NCBI GenBank assembly: GCA_005240025.1
Contig: SBBK01000094.1
Coordinates: 1-16,252, forward strand
Source: an archaeon
GTDB taxonomy: Archaea > Thermoproteota > Nitrososphaeria > Nitrososphaerales > Nitrosopumilaceae
Reading direction: 5' to 3'
Length of the DNA stretch: 16,252 nt
The position numbers were made by a program, and so were the translations under genes. The notes beneath the pieces were generated by a model that searched no databases, was not told where the DNA came from, and was given only the letters and a program-made list of their open reading frames with translations. Every line of letters starts with the position of its first letter. Position 1 is the first letter of the stretch. Shown here one piece after another: positions 10,925-16,252 of this stretch.

Positions 10925-10932
10925 CTTAAATT
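10925..10932 (+). promoter_or_regulatory. TATA-like box of purA
   Basis: CTTAAATT is centred 25.5 bp upstream of GTG 10954. Confidence 0.45.
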
Positions 10933-10953
10933 AGTCGCATTCGTGACCCAGTC

Positions 10954-11952
10954 GTGGCCTCGATAATAGTGGTGGGCGGGTTTTTCGGTGACGAAGGAAA
11001 AGGTAAGATCATCTCGTATCTTGCGCAAAAAGACAAGCCCGCCATCGTAGTCAGGGGGGGTGCCGGTCCAAACGCAGGTCATACAATACAGGATGACAGC
11101 AAAAAATACAAAGTCAGGATGCTGCCAAGCGGCTTTCTCAACAAGGAAGCAAAACTGATGATTGGCCCAGGCGTCGTTATCAATCCTGATGTTTTACACA
11201 AAGAAATAGCAGAGTTTGATGTGGCAAAAAGAACATTCATCGACTTTAATTGCGGGATAATCGAAAAGACCCATACCGAGGCTGATTCTGCAGGCAGGCT
11301 CAGGGAAAAGATTGGCAGCACCGGCTCTGGAACGGGGCCTGCAAATGCAGACCGCGCCATGCGTACTCTCAGACTGGCAAAGGAGATAGACTCACTCAAG
11401 CCTTACCTTGCTGACGTGACAGGCGAGGTCAATCTGGCCTTGGAGCATGACCGGACTGTTCTGGTAGAGGGAACGCAGGGGACCTTTCTGTCTCTGTGGC
11501 ACGGCACATATCCGTTTGTAACCTCAAAGGATGTTACCGCCTCAGGTATATGTGCGGACATTGGCATCGGCCCAAAAAATGTTGACGACGTGATGGTTGT
11601 CTTCAAGTCTTATGTAACGCGTGTAGGTGAAGGCTTGCTTGAAAACGAACTTGATGCCAAAGAGGTTGTTAGGCGTGGATGGTCTGAGGTGGGAACAGTG
11701 ACAGGCAGGCAGAGGCGTGCCGCAGAGTTTGATTTTAAATTGGCCAAGCGTGCAATCATGCTAAACTCCGCAACCCAGATAGGACTCACCAAGCTAGACG
11801 TATTGTTTCCAGACTGCGCGCACAAAAATTCCTTTGAGGCTCTAAGCGACCAAGCGAAATCATTCATAACAAAAATTGAAGACGCCACAGATGTGCCTGT
11901 TACACTGATTGGTACTGGTGCTGGAGTAAACGACATAATCGACCTGCGCTAA
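10954..11952 (+). CDS. purA: adenylosuccinate synthetase (PurA), 332 aa
   Basis: Joins IMP and aspartate using GTP to make adenylosuccinate, the first committed step to AMP. Motifs in order: GGFFGDEGKGKII (P-loop and catalytic Asp, residues 8-20), GGAGPNAGHTI (35-45, catalytic His), GSTGSGTGPANADR (IMP loop), VEGTQGTFLSLWHGTYPFVTSKD (Gln/Thr region), GTVTGRQRRAAEFD (Arg loop) and GLTKLDVL (guanine recognition). At 332 aa it is the shortened archaeal form, lacking segments present in the roughly 430-aa bacterial enzyme. The GTG start is set by a TATA-like box. It begins a same-strand run with an unknown gene and pyrF, giving a nucleotide-synthesis flavour, although the 48-bp gap contains a separate promoter. 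Confidence 0.97.
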   Translation: MASIIVVGGFFGDEGKGKIISYLAQKDKPAIVVRGGAGPNAGHTIQDDSKKYKVRMLPSGFLNKEAKLMIGPGVVINPDVLHKEIAEFDVAKRTFIDFNCGIIEKTHTEADSAGRLREKIGSTGSGTGPANADRAMRTLRLAKEIDSLKPYLADVTGEVNLALEHDRTVLVEGTQGTFLSLWHGTYPFVTSKDVTASGICADIGIGPKNVDDVMVVFKSYVTRVGEGLLENELDAKEVVRRGWSEVGTVTGRQRRAAEFDFKLAKRAIMLNSATQIGLTKLDVLFPDCAHKNSFEALSDQAKSFITKIEDATDVPVTLIGTGAGVNDIIDLR

Positions 11953-11970
11953 TTTCAAAAACACCCTAAA

Positions 11971-11978
11971 CTTTAATT
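11971..11978 (+). promoter_or_regulatory. TATA-like box of the unknown gene at 12001
   Basis: CTTTAATT is centred 26.5 bp upstream of GTG 12001. Confidence 0.45.
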
Positions 11979-12000
11979 TGCCAATAATTTTATTCTAGTT

Positions 12001-12660
12001 GTGGAAAACACAAAACCTCCAAATTATATCCAGGTGGCCTCGCACTTGGAATTTTCGCGCCTAGTTTGCGCACTGGAGAGAATTCCACGCGTATCGTTTC
12101 TTCATGAGCACAACGGCAACAAAATCCTCTCAATTCAAATGGATTTGCTAAAAGAACGACCAATAATCTACTATGTACCAATAGAGAACAACGGCCACTA
12201 TCTCTCCTATGGCTTTAGGAACGGAAAGGAGGAGGCAAATGTGGTTGACGCAGTATCTGAGCCTACAAAGCTTTACTCGCCAATCATTAAAATCAAATCA
12301 CTGCCTCCATCACTGAGACAAAATCAGGACATCCAGCCCGAAAAGTACGAATTGATAGAACTCGAGGATCTTGCCAGTCTGGCAAAGTTAAGCTACGGGT
12401 ATGATGAGGCGCCTTTTCCATTGTTTGCATTTCCTAAAAAAGACCGGTGGGTTCTAGGCGTTTTCATGAACTTCAATGAGGAGGGCCCTTCATACTTTTG
12501 CCATGTAGTGCTTGCCGCAGAACCGCAGCAACCATTCCTCAAGTACTCGATGCACAACGGAAACGTTCCAGTTTTTACCAACAACCTGAACGAACATGGA
12601 TATTCGTACATCAAGATAATAAAACTAAAGGAGCCTCACCCTCTAATCAATTATGACTAG
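12001..12660 (+). CDS. unknown protein upstream of and overlapping pyrF, 219 aa, GTG start
   Basis: I do not recognise a family. The protein is soluble with no TM segment: an N-terminal part (YIQVASHLEFSRLVCALERI, then SFLHEHNGNKILSIQMD), a middle section with short strands (RPIIYYVPIENNGHYLSYGF), a linker (LPPSLRQNQDIQPEKYELIEL) and a C-terminal part with KKDRWVLGVFMNF and YFCHVVLAAEPQQPFL. Composition suggests mixed alpha/beta. GTG 12001 is fixed by the TATA-like box. Its last 8 bp overlap the start of pyrF, so the two are co-transcribed and translationally coupled, suggesting but not proving a link to pyrimidine metabolism. Confidence 0.75.
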   Translation: MENTKPPNYIQVASHLEFSRLVCALERIPRVSFLHEHNGNKILSIQMDLLKERPIIYYVPIENNGHYLSYGFRNGKEEANVVDAVSEPTKLYSPIIKIKSLPPSLRQNQDIQPEKYELIELEDLASLAKLSYGYDEAPFPLFAFPKKDRWVLGVFMNFNEEGPSYFCHVVLAAEPQQPFLKYSMHNGNVPVFTNNLNEHGYSYIKIIKLKEPHPLINYD

Positions 12661-13396
12661 TTATAAAGCGCGGATAAAAAAAATCGCCTCAGAAAAAAGC
12701 CCATTAATTCTTGCAAATGATTATGACGCAGATACACAAAAACTAGAGTCAAGAACACTCGGCAATATCAAAACGCTGGGCAGGTATCTGTGTGCCATCA
12801 AGCTAAACTTCCATCTTTTGCTCCCACTTGGTCAAAAACAAATAATCAAAATAAACAAGGAAGCACATGACTCACACCTGCAGGTGATAGCGGACATCAA
12901 ACTAAATGATATTGGTAACACAAACTTTGTCACAGCAAAGACCTTGTGGGATCTTGGATTTGACGCAGTAATAGTAAATCCAATGATGGGGCCAGCAAGC
13001 CTTGAAGGCCTAGTGGAGTTTGCCCACAAAAGCAAAAACGGAGTGATCTCGTTGTGTCACATGAGCTCGCCTGAAGCAAAAATAACATATGAGCTGCCAG
13101 TGGAGATGGGGTCCAAGAAGACAAGCATTTACAAGTTATTCTTGGATTGGGCAGCAAAAATGAGCACAGACGGAATCGTTGTTGGGGCCACATATCCGCA
13201 AATAGTCGAGTTTTGCAAGCAAAAAACTGGTGGAAAACTCGAAGTTTACTCGCCTGGGATAGGTACCCAGGGGGGCGATGTGCAAAAAGCAATCGGGGCA
13301 GGCTCTGACTACCTGATAGTTGGAAGGACAATTCTAAATGCACAAAACCCAAAGCAAGCTGCCAGATCCCTGTTTGAGCTAGTTGGAAGAAACTAG
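12653..13396 (+). CDS. pyrF: orotidine 5'-phosphate decarboxylase (PyrF), 247 aa
   Basis: Catalyses OMP to UMP, the last step of UMP synthesis. TIM-barrel motifs: PLILANDYD (first strand), CAIKLNFHLL (Lys), the catalytic tetrad segment VIADIKLNDIGNTN (D-x-K-x-x-D), VNPMMGPASLEGL, LCHMSSPEA, GIVVGATYPQ, YSPGIGTQGGDVQKAIGAG (phosphate loop) and LIVGRTI. It is somewhat longer than short archaeal OMPDCs. ATG 12653 overlaps the upstream unknown gene by 8 bp. The 3' end overlaps the convergent Nudix gene by 18 bp. Confidence 0.92.
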   Translation: MTSYKARIKKIASEKSPLILANDYDADTQKLESRTLGNIKTLGRYLCAIKLNFHLLLPLGQKQIIKINKEAHDSHLQVIADIKLNDIGNTNFVTAKTLWDLGFDAVIVNPMMGPASLEGLVEFAHKSKNGVISLCHMSSPEAKITYELPVEMGSKKTSIYKLFLDWAAKMSTDGIVVGATYPQIVEFCKQKTGGKLEVYSPGIGTQGGDVQKAIGAGSDYLIVGRTILNAQNPKQAARSLFELVGRN

Positions 13397-13804
13397 ACTC
13401 CAGGATTTTTTCAACAGTTCTTTTGCATTTTGATATGTTGTTTTTTCAAGCGCATCATCGAATTCAAGCCACACGTAGCTCAGATGTTCATCAGAAATTT
13501 TGATGTCAATGGTTTTTGTTTTTGCCAAAAAGAAAATAACCTGTTTTCGTATGGTTTTTCCGTCAAGCCGGTAGTTGTAGCGTATCCTCTCCTCAAAACC
13601 AACTATGAACTCTATGTCTGTTATGCCCGTTTCCTCTCTTGCTTCCCGTAGGGCCGCATCTTTTGGCTGTTCGTTTTTTTCTATTCTACCTTTTACAAAA
13701 TCCCAATGTCCGGATGGGTAGTGCAGCAGTAAAAAAAGCCTGGTATCTGAATTTTCGCAAAATAAAATGATTCCGGCCGAGGTCTCGTCAAAGGGTTTTT
13801 CCAT
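13379..13804 (-). CDS. Nudix hydrolase, Ap4A-hydrolase-like, 141 aa
   Basis: Complete Nudix box GRIEKNEQPKDAALREAREETGI (G-x5-E-x7-R-E-x2-E-E-x-G-I), preceded by SAGIILF ... LLLHYPSGHWDFVKG, the hallmark of the asymmetric diadenosine-tetraphosphatase (NUDT2-like) group, which hydrolyses Ap4A to AMP and ATP. A later IRKQVIFFLAKT and YVWLEFDDAL fit the same group. Its ATG (13804-13802) directly abuts the TAA of uppS with no gap, so the two form an operon. The 3' end overlaps pyrF on the other strand by 18 bp. Substrate is inferred from similarity only. Confidence 0.9.
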   Translation of the reverse strand: MEKPFDETSAGIILFCENSDTRLFLLLHYPSGHWDFVKGRIEKNEQPKDAALREAREETGITDIEFIVGFEERIRYNYRLDGKTIRKQVIFFLAKTKTIDIKISDEHLSYVWLEFDDALEKTTYQNAKELLKKSWSLVSSN

Positions 13805-14596
13805 TTATTTACCTGTCCTTCTATCCCTTTTTTGAAAAATTCTTATTGCTCTGAGAAGATCCAGCTTTCTAAATTCCGGCCACATGATGTCCATAAAAAC
13901 AAGCTCGCTGTATGCGCCTTGCCACAACAAAAATCCACTCATTCGTTGCTCTCCTGATGTCCTGAGTATCAAATCTGGAGACGGTTGTGGGAGGTGCGCT
14001 GTGTACAAATTTGCCTCAATTATGTCCTTGCTGATGTCTTTTACATCCATGCTGCCATCCTTGATTCTCACAGCAATTTTTTTCACCGCATCCACAAGCT
14101 CATTTTGCCCTCCATATGCGATTGCGATGTTGAGGTAATGCCTGTCATATCCTTTTGTTAAATCGTCTAACCTCTGCAGAACATCATTTATAAAATCCGG
14201 CAACAATTCGGTTCTTCCCATTGCCTTTACGCGCATCTTGTTTTTGTGAAGCCTGGGATCGACGTAGAGTTTTTCAAGTCTTTGATGAATGAGCCGATAC
14301 AAATATTCCAGCTCGTCATCTGTGCGGTCTAGGTTCTCAGTTGATAAAACGTATAGCGTGATAATCTTGATGTCAAGCTCCTCACACCAGTCAAGGAGGT
14401 TCTCCACTGCATCGGCTCCGACATAGTGTCCTTTTTCACTTGCCTCGAGAACTTTTCTTGCCCACCTTCTGTTGCCATCCAGTATCACGGCCAAGTGGTT
14501 TGGTATGTTGCCTTTTCTTATCTCGCTTTCAAGCTTTTTGGTGTATAGTCTGTAAAAATAGGTGAGATGACGCGCCGATTTTTTTATTCCGTTAAT
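13805..14596 (-). CDS. uppS: cis-prenyltransferase (UppS-like polyprenyl diphosphate synthase), about 263 aa, non-canonical start
   Basis: Makes the long cis-polyprenyl diphosphate that becomes the dolichol-type lipid carrier for N-glycosylation and surface glycans. Diagnostic motifs: AVILDGNRRWAR (catalytic Asp, IPP/allylic phosphate), LYVLSTENLDRTDDE, IAIAYGGQNELVDA, PDLILRTSGEQRMSGFLLWQ and YSELVFMDIMWPEFRK. The conserved N-terminal helix (YFYRLYTKKLESEIRKGNIPNH) lies upstream of the first standard start codon (TTG 14494), and between the upstream in-frame stop and that TTG there is no ATG, GTG or TTG. I place the start at ATT 14596, 26.5 bp from TAAATATA (14619-14626), which restores normal length; ATA 14587 is another option. 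The 5' end overlaps the DUF373 gene, and the 3' end abuts the Nudix gene. Confidence 0.85.
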   Translation of the reverse strand: MNGIKKSARHLTYFYRLYTKKLESEIRKGNIPNHLAVILDGNRRWARKVLEASEKGHYVGADAVENLLDWCEELDIKIITLYVLSTENLDRTDDELEYLYRLIHQRLEKLYVDPRLHKNKMRVKAMGRTELLPDFINDVLQRLDDLTKGYDRHYLNIAIAYGGQNELVDAVKKIAVRIKDGSMDVKDISKDIIEANLYTAHLPQPSPDLILRTSGEQRMSGFLLWQGAYSELVFMDIMWPEFRKLDLLRAIRIFQKRDRRTGK

Positions 14597-15738
14597 ACCT
14601 CTCCCCCCTTCTTTTTCCTATATTTACGGAATAAGAAGGTGGCAGATATCAGTGTTATTGCTAGACCTACAAGAAACGGCGGAATTAAAGTAAAAGGACT
14701 TTCGTTGCGAATCAAGAGGTTTGTAAATTGATACACTGTGGGGTACAGCGAAACAAGTACAATCATTCTTAGGACGTCTGTAATCTGCCGGATGCTTCCC
14801 TTTAACCAGTGGCTGAGCAGGATTCCGCCAAAGACGGAGCCTATTCCCAACCACAAAAACGGCATCGCGCCTGCAACAAACTGTCCCAGTGTGGCTCTGT
14901 CTGCAAATATGTTTGGAACCCCAGAACCGAGAATGTTGAGATCAAGTATGTTGGTGTTGATGGCAGAAAATCCGGAAAGAATCGAAGCTAACCCAATGAT
15001 TATTCCTGCTACCATCGTGAACATTCTGATTAGTCCTGCAGGTGTTGGCTTGGACCAACTGGACCATGCCCTGTCTATGTCAAAGGCCCTGACCAAAAAC
15101 GCGCCGCCAAGTATGCTGACCAGCACTGCAAAGATCTCCTCTGTATATCCTGAGATGGTGCCGATTCCACCAATTAACAACAAGATTCCTGGAACTCCCA
15201 AAAAGAACTTGGAATACTTGGAATCATATGCGATCATTTTCAGATATTTGCCAAACACAGCATAGGAATACTCTACACTTCGGCTCACCTTCATTACAAC
15301 ACGTTGCACAGAAACAATTGGGACGACATTCTGTATTACTGGAATCACACTCTCATCATCTTCTCCATCTGACACAATTACTGCACCATTTGCGGAAAAT
15401 CTTTGCATAACGGATCTCACCTCGGTTACAATCTTTTCATCTGCCTGTATGCCTCTGCCTTCCACACCTGCAACTACAATAACTTCTGCCGAGTAACCTT
15501 TTCGAGCCAGATCCTCGTATGTTTTGATGGCAAAAAAAATAGAGTTTGCATCCGCGTCCTCGGGATCCTGCAGGGCGAGTTTTTGAGCAGCTTCGATACA
15601 TGCATTCCTACCTACGACAGGAGTGAGCACTCCGGCCTTCTCTCCGACATCATTGTCTCTATCCACACATATCACCAGTAGCTTGTTTGCACTCGAAGAT
15701 TCTAGTGCTCTTTCTATCCTGCCTTCCTTAAACGACAA
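14584..15738 (-). CDS. DUF373 family membrane protein, 384 aa, TTG start
   Basis: Conserved archaeal membrane protein with a soluble N-terminal domain (NKLLVICVDRDNDVGEKAG, TPVVGR, LALQDPEDADANSIFFAI, EVIVVAGVEGRG, SDGEDDESVIPVIQ), the recognisable DUF373 pattern with many acidic, possibly metal-binding residues. About eight hydrophobic segments follow from FLGVPGILLLIGGIGTI to LVGLAITLISATFLF, with a basic C-terminus (RKYRKKKGGEV). Its biochemical role is unknown. TTG 15738 is chosen over the longer frame from 15831 because the box GTTAATAG (15762-15769 on the minus strand) is about 27 bp upstream of it, and the extra N-terminus (Cys/His-rich) would overlap the neighbouring gene. It heads a run with uppS and the Nudix gene, hinting at polyprenyl/envelope biology. 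Confidence 0.88.
   Translation of the reverse strand: MSFKEGRIERALESSSANKLLVICVDRDNDVGEKAGVLTPVVGRNACIEAAQKLALQDPEDADANSIFFAIKTYEDLARKGYSAEVIVVAGVEGRGIQADEKIVTEVRSVMQRFSANGAVIVSDGEDDESVIPVIQNVVPIVSVQRVVMKVSRSVEYSYAVFGKYLKMIAYDSKYSKFFLGVPGILLLIGGIGTISGYTEEIFAVLVSILGGAFLVRAFDIDRAWSSWSKPTPAGLIRMFTMVAGIIIGLASILSGFSAINTNILDLNILGSGVPNIFADRATLGQFVAGAMPFLWLGIGSVFGGILLSHWLKGSIRQITDVLRMIVLVSLYPTVYQFTNLLIRNESPFTLIPPFLVGLAITLISATFLFRKYRKKKGGEVLTE
14619..14626 (-). promoter_or_regulatory. TATA-like box inside the DUF373 gene, upstream of uppS
   Basis: TAAATATA, read on the minus strand, is centred 26.5 bp from the proposed ATT start of uppS at 14596. Confidence 0.4.
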
Positions 15739-15761
15739 CGCATGCCATATGACGGATTGGC

Positions 15762-15769
15762 CTATTAAC
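15762..15769 (-). promoter_or_regulatory. TATA-like box of the DUF373 gene
   Basis: GTTAATAG is centred 27.5 bp from TTG 15738 and excludes the longer 15831 start. Confidence 0.4.
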
Positions 15770-15814
15770 GATTTCCAACATTTGAAAATATTACAATTAG
15801 GAATACAGGCGTGA

Positions 15815-16252
15815 TTATGAGGGCCTTGCACTGTTTGATGCTATGAGGAGCTCGGCTGCCTGCTTGAGGTATTCCTCAAGCTTGGAATTTTCTTGACTAA
15901 TATCCGTCTGAGGGTTTTCTTTTAGCTTGTTTGCAATGACTACTGTCTCCCTCAGGTACGAGTTGTAGGTGCGCAAAAAGTCTGCATATGACAAGTATGC
16001 GGACTGCCACTCTTGCGGAACTTGGCTTTCTATTGATGCGATAATGAACGAATTGATCTGAGATGATGCTATTCCGGCAACACTAATGTAATTGTCCGGC
16101 GTTATCCGTCCTACCAGCATCCTGTTGAACTCTTCTGCAGTCGAGTCTGCAACCGCCTTCTGTTGCTCAATCATCGCATCAAGGTTTTGTCCCGGATTAG
16201 AAACAACGATCGAAGTTTCCTGTGGAAAAAACCAAACTGAAAAACTCGCTAC
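15815..16252 (-). CDS. unknown protein, 5' end outside the window (at least 145 aa)
   Basis: The frame stays open from the TAA at 15817-15815 to the right edge. Residues before the first internal ATG (16174) look coding (ASFSVWFFPQETSIVV, then SNPGQNLDAMIEQQKAV), so this is the C-terminal part of a longer protein rather than one starting at 16174. Visible sequence is largely helical and polar: AEEFNRMLVGRITPDNY, SSQINSFIIASIESQVPQEW, YADFLRTYNSYLRETV, ISQENSKLEEYLKQAAELL. There is no Cys or TM in the visible part. A helical extracytoplasmic domain after an N-terminal anchor is possible. Not recognised. Confidence 0.7.
   Translation of the reverse strand, partial: VASFSVWFFPQETSIVVSNPGQNLDAMIEQQKAVADSTAEEFNRMLVGRITPDNYISVAGIASSQINSFIIASIESQVPQEWQSAYLSYADFLRTYNSYLRETVVIANKLKENPQTDISQENSKLEEYLKQAAELLIASNSARPS

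Noticed and set aside
12930..13352. 140-codon minus-strand frame inside pyrF
   Set aside because: Antisense shadow of a confidently identified enzyme; Leu/Pro/Ser-rich.
14738..15265. 175-codon plus-strand frame inside the DUF373 gene
   Set aside because: Antisense shadow of hydrophobic coding sequence, with no start signal.

Overview
The window looks like a chromosomal segment of an ammonia-oxidising thaumarchaeon (Nitrososphaerota, probably Nitrosopumilales). The support is an archaeal histone, ribosomal protein S17e, a KEOPS Cgi121-like subunit, a short archaeal-type PurA, a DUF373 membrane protein, a secreted plastocyanin-like cupredoxin, several small winged-helix and CxxC proteins, two archaeal tRNAs and TATA-box promoters. 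No Shine-Dalgarno sequence is needed anywhere. For most promoter-proximal genes a TATA-like box is centred about 25-28 bp upstream of a start codon, so transcripts should be leaderless. I used that spacing to choose starts, including GTG, TTG and one probable ATT. Genus is not determined.

Layout. 1-1402 (-): a phosphoglucosamine/phosphomannomutase overlapping the first codons of a further gene. 1459-1532 (+): tRNA-Thr(CGT), sharing a palindromic TATA box with the mutase. 1547-2377: a small-protein zone with a possible 25-aa peptide, two divergent and apparently homologous two-TM proteins on one central TATA box, and a winged-helix regulator. 2456-3189: a Cys/His-cluster protein convergent with a 55-aa CxxC protein. 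3281-3344: a long imperfect hairpin. 3356-5107 (-): a 583-aa AIPR-family protein (phage-resistance type) with a PD-(D/E)xK-like N-terminus and a perfect palindrome upstream. 5323-5793: cupredoxin overlapping the end of tRNA-Cys(GCA). 5836-6915: histone, divergent from a TatD-like hydrolase. 7002-8579: S17e, a MoaD/ThiS/Urm1-like protein and a Cgi121-like protein in one tight operon, convergent with a THUMP (Tan1-like) protein; this reads as a translation and tRNA-modification group. 8661-10841: a 24-aa acidic peptide, a second winged-helix paralogue, a 7-TM protein, a zinc-ribbon protein, a YggX-like iron-trafficking protein with an added Cys cluster, and a helical unknown. 10954-13396 (+): purA, an unknown and pyrF. 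13379-16252 (-): a partial unknown, DUF373, uppS and a Nudix hydrolase.

Recurring architecture. Four convergent pairs have stop codons interlocked within one 4-bp word (TTAA, CTAG, CTAA, CTAA). In two of them the partners are a winged-helix regulator and a tiny protein. Two promoters appear to fire both ways from one symmetric TATA box. At least four genes of 60 codons or fewer were found by combining TATA spacing, reading frame and neighbour geometry. I saw no mobile element, CRISPR array or rRNA. All family assignments are from recognised motifs; no database search was run.
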